Source: Chaetorhynchus papuensis (taxonomy: Eukaryota > Chordata > Aves > Passeriformes > Rhipiduridae). From it: 64,000 nt of DNA. The notes under the pieces were generated by a model. The model was given only the letters and a program-made list of their open reading frames with translations, did not search any database and was not told the DNA's origin. The stretch covers positions 496,001-560,000 of the forward strand of contig VWYX01000125.1 of assembly GCA_013396525.1 (NCBI GenBank). The letters run 5' to 3'. A program made the translations under genes and the position numbers. Within the stretch, counting starts at the first letter, position 1; each line of letters opens with the position of its first letter. Of this stretch, positions 40,455 to 54,357 are shown piece by piece.

Positions 40455-40493
40455 TTTCTTTTTCTTTTATTTTTTTTTCTTCTTCTTTTCTTG
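40455..40493 (+). repeat. Pyrimidine (CTT/T-rich) low-complexity tract
   Basis: CTTTCTTTTTCTTTTATTTT and onward to TTCTTCTTCTTTTCTTG: almost uninterrupted pyrimidines. Confidence 0.85.
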
Positions 40494-42966
40494 CTTTACA
40501 GTTTTACTTTATTTATGGTTATTCTGCTCCAAGATGCCTTTTCACTATGTTTAGTCCTGTCTTTGTTCATCTGAATTTTGCCTCTAAGTCTGCTTGGCCT
40601 TCTTCTTCCAAGAAATAAAAAGAAAATAACCCAAAAATATAATCAGCAGCCTTGTTTGTCAGTAGTTTCCGTACAAGTCTACAGCAGCTGGCTTGCTAGT
40701 TATTAAAAAAAATACTTTTTTTTAAATTCAACATACTGGAAATCTTTGTTGCTTCCTAATTTTTTGGCATAGGGAAGGCATTGTTTCAGTGCACCATCAA
40801 ATAAGTGGGTGCACAGCAACCATATTCTCTTTTTGCTTTCAAAAAGAACTTGAAGAGATTGTTTCTCAAGTAGATTCAAACTGAGACATTTATTGAATGT
40901 CTTTTTTTCCTTCCAGAAGCTCTATTCAATACTGCATAGTTGTTTTTAAGGAGTTATACTAATTTTTCTCAATTATAGAATGAATACTAAGGACCACAAA
41001 ATAATGGTTTAGGCTGTTTCTTGGATCCATGAACTACAGAGGAAGAAAAACATAAGAATAACTAGAGTTTACACTTCCAAACTTCCAAAATTCTGAACTT
41101 TGACTTCTTTTACTTGAACCAGTATTAAAGCTTGGTGTGAAAATGATGTAAAATTTGTGTGATTAAGAGAAGAATGGTATAGTCCCCTGCAAAAGGGGAC
41201 GTCTTGCTTTTATGTGAAGTTGTCATTGCAGACTATTCCCTGGAGAACAAGCAGAGATCTGAAGCTCTGATGAATGGCTGTTTTACAGAGTAGGTTCTTG
41301 TCTTCCTGCTCTATCTTTTTAACCTTTGACATTACCTTGGTTAGTCAAAAGCAGTTTGACACTATTATTTCAAGAGAAATCATTGTTTGTCTTCATGAGA
41401 AATTACAGATAGGTTAAATTTCAAGAGCTGTTAAATCCCAGGCTCAGAAGTTATTTAGGCATTTTGAAAAAAATTAATTTACATTTTATGGGGTTTTGTT
41501 GTTTTTTTTCATTTCTGAGAGTCCTTACTGACAAGGACCCCAGAGCTGCTGCTTCACCTTCAGTTTTATGTTACCTTTACAGCATTATGAATCTTTAAAA
41601 ATAAGTTGCAGCCTATCCAAATTACACTTCAGTTGAGCAATTTGGTGTCCTTAGGAATGCACTGAATTATCTTAATCACATTCTCAATGACATATTACTA
41701 CCTTTAAAAATCATTGCTAGGAGAAAATCACAAGTGTATAAGAAGGAGCTGAATAAAAGTGTAACAGCTAAAGGAAAAAAGGAAGACTAAACAAAAGCCA
41801 AGACATAAGTTAAGCTGACTAGAAAATTAACATTAAAAATCAGGAAATCAAGAAACAGTGCTTCTTTGGTGGTATTGCAAGTGTGTGTCTCTGTAACTGT
41901 AATTATTATACTGCACAGCCATGGGGACCAAATTCTGCTCTCAGCTGAACAGAGAGCTGGTTAGAACTGGGAAATACTCAGTGTCACTTACAAGGGCTTT
42001 GTGTCAGTTTAACTCCACGAGACACTGCACAGCCACACAGCTAAAGCAAGCCCTGATTATGGCTAAGTAGGTACCGCCTGATGGAGTATTGGCAGTTTCT
42101 TCAGTGAAATAAATTGTCCTTGAAACTATTTTTTTCCTGTAAAATGCCATTTCAATCAGTTTTTTCCAAACCACACTAATTAGAAAAGTCATTTAACCAT
42201 CATTAACAAGGTACATATTTCCAGAATTTGTTATGAGAGATGATGTTGCTTCAAAATGTATTTTATATTTGTTATCCAGTTTAATGAAATTTAAATAGCA
42301 AGTTGATATGATAGTTCATTAAGATGTAAAATGGTCAAATACACTATTTTCATTTTAGAATGTCACGCTTTTAATTATGTTGTTGCTATTTAGTACCATA
42401 AAAACATCCTATTTTCTAGGTCAATGTTTCATATTTGTGTTATGATTAAAACAGTTTGACATTTTGAATAAAAATATACTAATTCGTTGTATTAATTAAA
42501 AATAATGACCTAGAAAAACGTTTCCAAACTAACCTAAAGACGTCAGCACAGTGAGATGTGACAGTTGTGCCATATTGTCACTATTAATGACATTTTTGAC
42601 AGCAAAGTAAAAATGTACATACAAATTAAAAGAAAAGGAAATGAAGAACTATTTTCATTTTTAAAACTCTCTCCATGAAATCTTGAAAGGGTCACAGGTA
42701 CTTGGACAGACAAAACCAGCTTTTGAAATATTGACATTTCATGTGAAACATAAAGGGCAGCTTTTGCACAGGTAGATGTTTGTTCTTCTTCAATACATTT
42801 TGGCCTTCTGCTGTCAGAGTGGAGAGGGCAAGTACACGAGAGGTGAAATCACAAAACCCTTGAAGTTTAGCCATAGATTTTTAATGAGTTTGTTCCCAGG
42901 GTTGTTAATTTGTACACATGAACTGCTATTGCCATATACTTAATTAAAAGTACCACCATTTTCATT

Positions 42967-42973
42967 ATATATA

Positions 42974-43024
<51 letters not shown>
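42967..43024 (+). repeat. Compound microsatellite (TA)n(TG)n(GA)n
   Basis: Three dinucleotide blocks abut: TATATATA, then about nine TG units, then about seventeen GA units. It is the longest simple repeat in the window and is likely to vary in length between individuals. Confidence 0.97.
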
Positions 43025-43027
<3 letters not shown>

Positions 43028-44405
43028 TATGGTTTGGAGGCTTGAGAAAAAATGAATGAAATTATAATAATTACCTCTCCTGAAACTGGTTCAGACACAC
43101 AGCACACACTGATTAGAGACACCAGATTCTACTTTGTGTCATAGGGCAAAATAAGACAAAGTAAATGATGACTAACTGTTTTGTTCCTGAGGAATGCAAA
43201 ATTAAAATTCAAAAGGCCACTGACAATAAATGTTGGTCCTTTCATTTCCAATTCTGTATGTTCCTTCTTGGAGCTTTCATCACTAAGTTTAAGGCTGCTC
43301 TTTGTGAGGACCTCAGAGGTTGCCCTCCTCTAACTTGGTTGTAAGTCCTGGTTTTGTGTGTCACAGATCAGTGAAGCAGCTTATGGCTGAACATCCATCA
43401 ATTCCCATCAAGAATCTTCTATCTAAATTAAATCCTGTTATTTTCTGTTTGCCTAAAGCTGTAACATGTCCCCCCTCCAGAATCCTCATGGTTCCAACAA
43501 TAGTTTTCAAAGATACCTCCCATCCCTCCACATTTCTTACATTTCACTATCTCTCATGCCCAGATTCAGAAGTGGAAACAATTAATGCTTTCCTGTGTAT
43601 GTGGCTTTTCAAATCAGTGCAAGTGGCTTTGTGGACCCCTGCAAACCTGCAAACTACTGTTGGGCAGCTTTTGTTCCAGATATTTCCGTCATTAGCAAGA
43701 GAAGCTGCAAGTACCTGAAATTAAAATAGATCTTTGATTTCCCACTAGGACATCCAGAGAAGAAATTCACTTCAATTCTTTTGTGAAACTTTACAACTTC
43801 GTCTTCCCGGTGCGGGCTGGAGCCCTGGTGAGGCTGTCATTTGAACTGGAGCTGTGTTGCAGCCTCTTTTGTTCTCTGCTCGCCTCAGATGCCGGCTCGC
43901 TGCCTGGCACGCCGGAGCGAGCGGGATGACTTGTGGTGACAGCTGTAAAGTTGCGGATGGGAGCAGAGAGAGGAAAAAAGCCCTTGTTCAGTTAGGAGGG
44001 GTTTTATATCTCTCTGTTGCCATAACTACACAGAAGGAGAAAAACATGCTTCTTTCATGCTTGTCTGGATTCAAAATTGCCTGTTGTCATCCTTTCATAG
44101 GTTCAGCACCTTTGTGGGTTGGTAGTAGTAGCGTTTTCGGATTATGGAATGATTGTGAAATTTGTATATTGCCTTCACAGTTGAAATTTTGACTTAATCA
44201 CCATGTTTTCTGAGGTGTTCCTTTGTTTTCGTTTGTATTTGAAATGTTTTAGCCAAGTCTTATCAACCATCTTCATTATGTGAAAGCCATTCAGCTCTCA
44301 AATAGTCTTTACAAGCTTGCTTAATTCTTAGAGAGCCCATAAATTTTAATACTCATTAAATAAATCTTTGTCCTTTAATCTCAACAGACTTCTTAAAAGT
44401 GCCTC

Positions 44406-44426
44406 TTTTTTTTTTTTTTTTTTTTT
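44406..44426 (+). repeat. Homopolymer T21
   Basis: Twenty-one consecutive T followed by AATTC. On the minus strand it is an A21 run, but no retroposed gene body or polyadenylation signal is evident next to it. Confidence 0.9.
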
Positions 44427-45183
44427 AATTCGGAGTTTGGTAAGGCAACTACTTAAGCGCATCCTGATAACTTAATTCTCTATGAATAGAAACATTTGCA
44501 GTTAAATGGTTTCCTACATTATCAGCTAGTTATGGCTCATATTTTCTTGCCATACTGTACAAACCCCCTGCTCAGGCAACATAGATACTAGGAAGCGACT
44601 TTACTAGGATTTATACAAAAATACTTAACAATAATGGAAATACTTTCCAAAAAGATTGCTTAAAAATAAAGGTTTAAAAATCAAGGTCTTACCCTATTAC
44701 AGGGAAACATGAGTTAGGCAGAAATGAGAAGGAAGTTTTACAAAATGGCTACGAGGCTGTTAGACTTTGAAAACTTTACAGGGCTTAAACATGTAGGAAA
44801 AAACCCCAAACAATTATAAAGTCTTTCACATCTTCAGGACAGATAGAATCTAGAGATTTGAAATTATTGTATGTAGGAAGATGTTCAGAAGAAATCTTGA
44901 CACAAATTATGGCTTTTTTAACGTAAAATACCATGTTCTTAAAGCTCAGGGGGCCCAAAAAATAGCTTATTTATCATTTTTTCCAAACCTGTAGTCGTTT
45001 ATGATTCTTACTTAAATACAGCCCTGTATTTTACTACTACAATAACTTCTGTAGTCGTGAATAGTCATGGTTGCAGCCCCCCACACCTGCTGAAGCTACA
45101 GAGCAGGGAACCAGTTGCTAAAGTGGAGTTGTTGGGTTGCAGAATATCCCAGAGAGGGCCTAAATTTGATAGAGAGCATTTTC

Positions 45184-45216
45184 TTTTTTTTATTTTTATT
45201 TTTTTATTTTTTATTT
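45184..45216 (+). repeat. T-rich (T5-8 A)n low-complexity run
   Basis: Runs of five to eight T separated by single A bases, probably an expanded T/A tract. Confidence 0.85.
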
Positions 45217-48200
45217 TGCTGTACTTGATTACACTTATCTGTTCTGAGAGTGTAATGAATCACTAAGACTTATTGTGGGGACACAGTCCATACCAAAAAA
45301 AACCAGCTCTCTATGATATGAAATGTCCACTGGACCAAAAAATGCTGTCACAACCATTTAACCCAGTGCATAACACGTGCGTGGTACTAAACAGGTACAC
45401 AGGCCTAAATACTGAGATTTAATACTTTGTTGTTTATAGATGATGTATAATATTTTCTGCAAGGGTGAGATTTCACTGCCCAAGATTTGAGTTGGTTTTA
45501 TTTGCTTTCATTAGGCATCATATATGCAGTCTGTGAAAGCTAAAAAATATGTGCATTACCACTGGCCAGTAAAAATGTATTTATTTCAAAGACTTGTGTT
45601 GATTATACTTTAATACATTTTATGAAAAACCTAAGCCCTGCCCCTGTTGAAGCCGGGCAGCACTGCTTTGTTTACAATGGGCAGAAGAGCAGCCTTGTTC
45701 TTGCTAATTAATATATGTTAAATGCTTTGAAGTCTTTGATTGTCAGGTGTTACCCCTTAGGGTTGTGCTGTTTGGGGTTTTTTTCTGCTCTGATAGATGC
45801 AATTTACTCTGGATACATCACTCATTTATTTTCAGAAGGCTGTCTTTTTATATTTTCTTCTTTTGGAACACAAGTCTTGTTTGCCGGCTGGTGGTGCAGA
45901 TGTGCCTGTGGCTGCTGCTGACACACAGCTGGCACCAAAACTGGCCGGTGTTTCACCAGTGCTGCCGTGTCAGGAGCCTGTTGGTGATCACACCATCAGC
46001 TTCACAGATGGGTGCTGCTTGTTCAAAGCCTTCAAAACTCAGAAACCTTTGGCTAATGCTTTGCACTACATAAAGAGATCCGAAAGCTATCTCCTGGTTT
46101 TCTGCTACAAGCAATTAGGGTAATGCTGAATCCATCCCGGACCACGTAGTAGTAAATATTTTAGCCTTCCTGTAAGCGTGGATTGATATTCAGGGCTGCC
46201 TGCTGGTAAATAAAACAATCAGAACTAAATTTCCCTTTGAATCTGGGCTATTCTGCATTTCCAGTTCTCACAGATTATTTTTTTTTCCCTTCTCTTTCTG
46301 CCTGTCTCTCTCATTTTGTCTCCAGAGAAAATTATTGTCTGCCTGGAAATCAAGTTACAGTGCTAACTGACATAGTGGTGTGTTATATGTGGAGAGGGGA
46401 CCAGACTGGCAGTTTGCTGGGATCTCCTGGGCTTTGTTTGCCTTGGCCAATATAGAACAGGCTGCAGCCAACTTTGTATTTAATCAGGGGTGAATCCTGA
46501 AAAAACCCAGCAGATCCTGATATAGGAAGCTACATCTTTATCTCAACATCTCAGTGGGTATTTTTATGCTGGGTCCTTTGGTCTGGCTGCCTGTCCTTAC
46601 ATGGATCACAGTGTGTGTTGGAAAATGAAAGAGATCAAATTGTCACTGTGTTCTTTTCTCATTCTTTGCATCCATATATGTAATATAAATGCAGTTCATT
46701 TTCAAACCCGGTCACATATGCTCACTGTGCATTTGTAACCCTGTTTGATTATAAATTAGCAGGCATGGACACCATTGAAGACCTTACCTTATAAATCAAA
46801 GCAGCAAAGGCATTCTAGCCCCCAGACTCCCTTTTTTATTATTTTAATGCATAACTGTGGTACCAAAATCTCTCTAAAGTTGCATTTAAAGCATTTTTTT
46901 TTCTAGAGATTAAGGGTATAGTTAGTCTCTGAATATACAGAAAATATCTTGAAATAGTTCTGTGGCCTAATACAGGGAAATATCAACTCTGTAATGTGTG
47001 AAGGCAGCCTTGAGGTACCTCCTAATGTCAGCTCCAGTGATGATAATAGCCTGAAAATTAGTTTCAAAACATGATATAGTGACTTCCCTGAGTTTTTAGT
47101 ATATTTAGAAAGGTTCCATTTACACACAGAGTTGCAGTTGTCTTCCTCAAGTGAGTAATCACCACAGCTGACTTTGTTGATCCTTTCTCATCACAAGGTG
47201 AGAAGAATTTGTCTATGTGAACAACAAAAAATTATTTAGCACAACAGGGCATCTCATTGCCAACAATCCTTTGAGTAGAATTATCATATACAGCCACATA
47301 CGTGCTGTTCAGCAGGATTTAAAAATATTTTCCCACTCTCCAGCATCTGTTACTGTTTTCTTTAGCAGCACAGGTGTCTAACAGTGTCAACGCAACGAAG
47401 ATCTAGACAGGTTGGTCTGCACTACAAAGTCCTACTGCCGTGTCTGTATCAGCTTGGAGTATGACAACTTCACACCTTGCATTTCACATTGCTGTGCTGA
47501 CAAAACCCAGCAGAAGATGACTCTCGTTGCCTTTTGTTCAGGGGCTGTGTAGCTGTGCCAGTAGTGATACCTCTCCATCAGCATATGCTCCATCTTCACC
47601 AGGGTGTGTAGCTGGGTAGCGCAGGCTCGGCAGGGCATGGCCTCGCAGTGCTCCTGCAGTCAGTACTGAGCTTTTCTCAGCTCATTTTATCTGGCTTAAG
47701 GGCTTAGGAAAGCAAAATATGCAGGAGGTAGCCAGAACCAGTCAAGCATTTTCACGTGCGTTTCATGGCGGATGGCGTCCTATATGAATAGACACTGTGA
47801 GAGGAGGACTGGGCACACCAGCATCATGCAGACAGTGTTTTGCCCCTCCATCCCAAGCCTTGAGCAGCCTTGGCTCTTTGCAGTACAGTACAGAGTGAGA
47901 GTGCTTCACCATTTGTCTGCCTCCCCATCTCTCCAATAAAGGATCCTTCCACAGGCAGTCCCTGCTTTCTTACACCCCCTTCTCCTTCTGCTCTTGATAA
48001 AGAAGTTCAACTAAAATTGAGATCTAAAGAAAAAAAAAAGGTGAAAGTATTTGTCTGTAACCGATTAGTTCTCACCTTCTGCAAAAAAGAAATGACTGTC
48101 TGGTCCCAACTAATTATTTAATCTCTCTTGGTAATCCCTGGGGGGAGAGAGTACCTCCTGCCTGTCTAAGCACACAGAACAGGTTGGGTTGTGTCTGAGA

Positions 48201-48299
48201 CAGACTCTGTTTCTATTCGACTGCAGAGACAGTCCAGGTAACTGGATGTATAATCTTCAGGGTCCAGGAAGAAGGAAACTGAAGATCACAGGGTAGTAT

Positions 48300-48516
48300 T
48301 GGGTTTTAATAAAAAGTTCTTCACCCAGAGGGTGGTCAGGCACTGGAACAGGCTTCCCAGGGCAGTGGTCACAGCACCAAACCTGACAGAGCTCAAGTGT
48401 TCAGACAGTGCTCTCAGGCACATGGTGTGGTTCTTGGGGCTGTCCTGTGCAGGGCTGGGAGCTGAACTCAATGATCTTTGTGGGTCCCTTCCAGCTCAGG
48501 CTATTCTGTAATCTGA
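48300..48516 (+). mobile_element. CR1 LINE with relic of ORF2 C-terminus
   Basis: The + strand reads TTCTTCACCCAGAGGGTGGT, then CAGGCACTGGAACAGGCTTC, and ends GGGTCCCTTCCAGCTCAGG, CTATTCTGTAATCTGA: a CR1 3' end of about 215 bp. One frame still translates to KKFFTQRVVRHWNRLPR, which I recognise as the conserved C-terminal region of CR1 ORF2 just after the reverse transcriptase. After that the frame drifts from the family. It is a dead, 5'-truncated copy. Confidence 0.93.
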
Positions 48517-51496
48517 AACATCCTCACCTGTTAATGAATCTCACTAGGCTTCTCTCATTTCCCTTTCCCTCTTCCTTTCAGGCCAAAAGAGACTAAAAGA
48601 CCTATTTCTTATCCTCAGTCCCAAGTAGAAAGCTGTTCTCCAGAGGTGTGTGCTTGTCTTTACACCACATGGAATATGCTGTAACTGATTTTTGTATTTG
48701 TCAACCGGGACAATAACTAACCCCCATCCTGAACATGATGGGAGACCCTAAGGGATGGATGATGTTCATCCTGGTCTGCCAGGCCAGGGTGTCTGGAGAA
48801 GTGGAGAACAGCATCAGCCACTGCACTGCCCAGTGTGTCTGCCTAACTTCATCAGCCTGGCCTAATGAGGCAGCTGGACACTGAGTTGTTACCTCTCTGC
48901 AGCTGCTTCAAGCCACGTATCAACAGCACACGGGGACATTCAGCAGGTCCTTGGGGCACTCTCCAGGCTTGGGGGTTCTCTGTGTGTCTGTGGATGCTGT
49001 GGTGAGGAGAAGGAGAGACTTGTCAAAGTGGCAAAAAATCCTGACGTCTTGTGTGGTTCCCATAGGAAGAGTTCACCATGGTAAACTCCTTTCTGTCACT
49101 CAGAGCTCCAGTTTGACTCCTAGATCTTCTGCCTCATGATTTATTTTCTTGTATCTATGCATGCTCTACCACTATCAAAATAAGCAAGTGTGGGCAGTGC
49201 TGGCACTTAATGGTTAAAATTATTGTTTTGCATAACTAGAGCATAACCTTGGGAATTAATCTCCATACCTATTAATGGAAGAAGGTAATTGGTTTTTCCT
49301 CGTAGTAACTTTTCTTGGCTTTCCCACATTTTCTCTCCCAATCATGAAAGCATGAGCCTGTGTGAGCAAGCATTGGTCTCTTGCACATTCCTCACAAGAA
49401 TAATTAGTGATGTTTCATCAATTACCCTTTGCAATTTTATAAGAGGTTAGTTTTCCCAAGTAAATTTTTTAAAAAGCTGTTTGCAAAAATAGTTCTTCCA
49501 TATTTTATGGCTCACTATATTTTAGCTCTTGCTGCCCCCTTTTAAAGCTTTATCTATTAGATTTTAAGTAAAGGGTTCTTTATTAAAAATGGGAAGAAAC
49601 CTGAGAGCTTCCATTGTGCCAGGGGAATGTGCATTAGAAAGGGTCTTTAAGTATCCAGTCTCCACTGTGCTTAAAGTACAGAATAAATAAACTTTGGGAA
49701 TAAGTTCCTTGTTCATTTTTATTTCTGATCATAAGTAATTTTAAAAAATACTCACTATATAATTTCTTTTCCCTTTACTTAATCTACACTATTACACAAG
49801 TTGTGCTTGGTCCTGTATTTGATCCAAGGCTTGTGGGCTCTTTAGTGTAATTTGTAATTTGTCCATTAATTAAGAGGGAGAAGAGGTGGTGTGATGGCTG
49901 GAGCTGGGGACCAAGAATCAAAGCTTCTGAGTTCTTCCTGGCTTTGTTCCTGACCTGAGGAAAGTCACTTACACCTTCTGACCTATATTGTCTCTGGGAC
50001 TCTCGATATAATTATATTAAATGCCCCCAGGCAATGATACCAATGATGCCGATAATGGCAAGACAGAAGGTGCTGCCTTTCACGAGCTCCACAGAGATGT
50101 TCAGTTTCAGGTTTCAGGTCAAGTCCCCTTTTGGTTCAGCCACTACATAGCTCATGTAATTTTGGGGTGTCTGTTGTACAGTTCTTTATGAAGAAAGCAT
50201 TCAACCAGTCTTTCACTGAGAATGACTTAGCATCAGTAGTGATGATTGAGGCAGAAAGGACTGGCTTGGTTTCTCTCATTCCAGCACGTGTGTGCACCTG
50301 CAGCAGGAAGGGGAAATCCCTTGCACTGGGGTAGAGCACTGGCTGTGATTCACTGAGGAAAAGGAACATCAGTGCTCACACGGCTGAAACCTTGCACCTT
50401 AACTGTCCTTGCACTTCATTTTTACCTGGATCTCTTAAAAAAACCAAAAGTCAAATGAGGAAAAAAACAAAGAAAGTCTCTTAGAACAAAGAAATGAGAG
50501 GAATAAATAACCAGTAGGAAATTCTCAGCACATCCCTTTTTGAAGGCTTCAGGAAATTCCATTTGTTGGAGGAAATGCTGAAAATTAGGAGGAGCCCAGA
50601 AGAGGGACTAGGGAGAGACAGCTGAGGTCATTTTTCACTGCCAGGACTGCACTGTGTTGTCTCTTCTTTTACAACTCATCGGCAGGCATTATTACCTGGT
50701 GAAGAAATTTGTTTTGCAACTCATCCTGAGTCCTCATAAATCATTAATGCCTGGCTAAGCACAGTGTGAGCATTACAAATACTCTGAGAATGAGGGCCCA
50801 TTCTGATATAACCTTGTGTCCAATACTAATGCCTGCTAGTTATTTAGTAATACAAAGGAGCCTGAGCGAGGAAGATCGATGAATCAATGCAGTCTCCTGA
50901 CTTCCCTCTCCTCTCCACCTGCCTCTCCTCTTTCTAGTTCAGATATGAGCTGCAAAAATTCAGGACAGTTCATAGTCATCTCTCTGTGGACAGCACTATA
51001 ACAATTTACGGGAACAAGGAGGGAATCGTGGCCTCCAAATGTCTGTAGGAAAAAGAGGAGTTTCAGTTTCTGATTAGAACTTGTTCTGATTTCTGTGTTT
51101 TTATGAGCCAAATTGCACCACTGCTCCAGACCTGTTTTCTGGTTTGCATCCCTTAATGAATGCATGCAGCATAAAGCATATTCAAGTGTGTAAAGAGCAT
51201 AGATAGAAGCTGTGCCCAGGACTGAGTGTAAATAAAGGGTGCTCAGCAAGTCCAAATAATGAGCCCATTACCTGGGGGAGCTGTTTGGGGACTTAAGATG
51301 CTCAAACCAGCTCTCAGAGTACTGGGGGCAGCATGGAGAGCACAACATCAGTAGGTGCAGTGGCTGAGCTTTGTGTCATGTTTTTCAGTAACCTTGGCCA
51401 CAGTCAGGAGTTCAAGGATGGTCTGTACAGTCCTGCTTACCCTGAGCTCACTTCCCAACACCTCAAGCCCATTCAACAGTATAACTAAAGTCTGTT

Positions 51497-51531
51497 TCCT
51501 CTCCTCTCCTCTCCTCTCCTCTCCTCTCCTC
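51497..51531 (+). repeat. (TCCTC)n pentanucleotide repeat abutting an assembly gap
   Basis: Seven units of a TCCTC-type repeat run directly into the N block. The true array is probably longer and is the likely reason the assembly broke here. Confidence 0.95.
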
Positions 51532-51911
51532 NNNNNNNNNNNNNNNNNNNNNNNNNNNNNNNNNNNNNNNNNNNNNNNNNNNNNNNNNNNNNNNNNNNNN
51601 NNNNNNNNNNNNNNNNNNNNNNNNNNNNNNNNNNNNNNNNNNNNNNNNNNNNNNNNNNNNNNNNNNNNNNNNNNNNNNNNNNNNNNNNNNNNNNNNNNNN
51701 NNNNNNNNNNNNNNNNNNNNNNNNNNNNNNNNNNNNNNNNNNNNNNNNNNNNNNNNNNNNNNNNNNNNNNNNNNNNNNNNNNNNNNNNNNNNNNNNNNNN
51801 NNNNNNNNNNNNNNNNNNNNNNNNNNNNNNNNNNNNNNNNNNNNNNNNNNNNNNNNNNNNNNNNNNNNNNNNNNNNNNNNNNNNNNNNNNNNNNNNNNNN
51901 NNNNNNNNNNN
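51532..51911. other. Assembly gap (380 N)
   Basis: An unbroken run of N. Its length may be an estimate. Nothing can be said about its content except that its left edge is a TCCTC array. Confidence 1.
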
Positions 51912-54357
51912 GCACAGGATCCATCTGTGCAGTTGTTATTCATACAGTTGTGCCCTTTGAACACCATAATAATTGATCATGAGCTCTAAAAGAGGGAGAT
52001 GGAATGAGGTGAGGTGGAGATTGACCCTTTGTGTAAGCGTAATCTTAGACTTGTATGACTTAGTCATGGATGGAGCCCTTGTCCTGAAAGGCTTCTGCAA
52101 GGAAGGTTGTAAAGTCACAGATACAAGAGAAATGGAACTTGAATAGGAACTTAGGAAGAGTGCAAATGGGGGTGAAGGACAGTGGTTGGGTAAAATTGAA
52201 AAGGGGAGAGAGTATCAGAAAGTTTAGAGGGGAAAGTAACAGTCTTTAAGACATGAAATGATAGAAAATTGGTGTGAGGAAAATGACGTTGCTGTAAATG
52301 AAAGTGGGGAAATGGACCAAGACAGAAAAAGGAAAAAAAATTGTTCATATGTGAAAAGGGACAGAAAAACGCTTCCTCCATGATACATGCAACTGATAAA
52401 GCACCTGGTGCTATTGAAACCAGAGACCTCAGTCACTTTGGCCCTCAGTCAAGGAGAACACCCCTTGTGCCCAAACCATCCTTGGTCTTTAGCTGAGGCC
52501 CGAAGTGTTCATTGTGCAGTGGGACCTCAGGCATCACTCCTCCAGCAAAAGCCTGAGACTTCCCTGCACAGGAGTGAACATTCAGATCCCGTTTTAGGTT
52601 TTGCTCAAAATGTATCATTGTGCTTTACCTCAGCTGAATTTGTTAAAAATAGTCCCTGCTATAGCACCCACAGGACAGAGTGGTTTATTTTCCCCTATTA
52701 TAGATCTGACAAAAGCCTGCTGTTATTTCTGTGCCCTCTCTAATGATCTGCTTGCTCTCTGGAGAGCACTGACCCATTTCAGCACAGAATAATTAGCCTT
52801 TCAGACACTACTGTGTTTCCATTAAATAGACATAAATGTGCAAGGTGACATTTATTTACTTAGGCCTGAAAAATATGCACCACAGATGTTGGGGCTTGGG
52901 AAAGCTTCAATTTCTTTTCATGAAACAGTTGTATATTTGCATGCTTTTGTGTCATTAAACACTAGTGCTTTGCTGAAGTGATTCCTGTTGAGTTTTCTTG
53001 GGGAATCAGGAGAACCCAGGGATTATTTGGGTCTGGGTTTCACCATGAGACCCTTTGGCAATGCTTTGGCAGCTCTTGCTCAAGCCTGACAGTAGCTTTG
53101 AGCACAGTTATAGTTACACACCCTTGAGGTCCCTTTTACTTCATGTAAGGACTCCGTGTAAGGAACTGTTGCTGATTTACAGATCTGTCTGAAGAGGAAT
53201 GTGTTCAGGGTGTTACACTGAGGAAATGAGAACCTTGACCTATTGCAAACATAAAATAAACCCAAAGTCCTTTAGTATTTAAAACCAGCTCTTCTGTCAT
53301 CTTGATCACTGGCTTCTGAACCATCAGGCTATTGCCCAGGTGAAAAGTATATTATTCATCTTGATAGCCAGTTTGGTCTGCAAAGTTGGAAGGAAGTCTT
53401 AGCCTTAAAAGTCCAGGCAGCATATAAAACATGTAGGTTGCTTAGTAGTTCACATCCCCACATGGAGACGTGGCACGCTATCATTTCCTTCTGTTAGCAG
53501 CAATAGGCTCTGTAAAAGGAGGCATCACGCAAGGTAGGTGCTTTATTGTAGGATGGAAACACTTTCATAGGTTATTTTAATCATTATGATTCTTTCATGA
53601 TGTGTGAAACTTGATTGTTGCTGTAAATGAAGCCGTTGAAGGCTAAAAAATAAAAATGCTGTGATGGTAAAAATCCTTGGAGTGCAAAAAATGGGAATTG
53701 CTATAAAAGGCAGTAATTTATTCTCTGCATGAGATTATTTTTTATCATAAGGATGCTTTTAAGCTAATTCTGAAACATATACAATTGTAGTCTGTATAGC
53801 TGAGGTATATGGCAAGGTGCATTGATAATTTAACTAATTTTTTATGCACTGTAATTTATATATTATTTAGAAGTGCTATTTTATTCTGTTACCAGAGAGG
53901 CTTAACACATTTTTACTATGTTATGGATAAGTTATTTTTGCAGGTCTTGTGGTTTTATTATTTTGACCCATATCCAATTCATATTGCATCATAATACCAT
54001 TTTTACTAATATTATTCTAGTATGTTCAAAACTTATTTCCATTTGGATAGAAATTCATTAGCTCTTGATTTTGATTATAACAAATTATTTTAACTTTTCT
54101 GTGATAATGCATTCTCTGTGTTTCTGATTTGCTAATGCTGAAATATTTTATTTTCATTTTTAACCCTTCCAAATTTAGGAATTGTTTTTGCTTTTTTTTT
54201 CTGTGTATATATATTTCAGTTGTTTAGACCTACTGGTTCCTGCTTTTTTCTTTTTCTTTTTTTTTTAATATGTTACATTCGTAACTTCTGACTGTCTGTG
54301 TTGAGCCAATCTTACCAACAAAAATATCAATTGTTTCCTGTTTCTCTACTTCTTTAC

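Larger units (their letters stand above)
37426..48299. other. Intronic block between two CR1 copies
   Basis: AT-rich intron with several simple repeats: an A-rich run at 38854-38874, a pyrimidine tract at 40455-40493, the compound microsatellite at 42967-43024, T21 at 44406-44426 and a T/A run at 45184-45216. It also has a CpG cluster at 43796-43965 and a 16-bp direct repeat at 39779-39824. Open frames at 43320-43718 and 43854-44192 have no recognisable domain. Confidence 0.55.

Noticed and set aside
43320..43718. 132-codon open frame near the CpG cluster
   Set aside because: No recognisable domain, and the first codon is TTG. I considered a CR1 internal fragment but saw no CR1 motif.
44406..44426. 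Poly-T as the tail of a minus-strand retroposed gene
   Set aside because: The sequence to its right shows no polyadenylation signal on the minus strand and no recognisable gene body.
51355..51967. Long open frames of up to 201 codons spanning the N run
   Set aside because: They are open only because N bases cannot encode stops. The real sequence is unknown.
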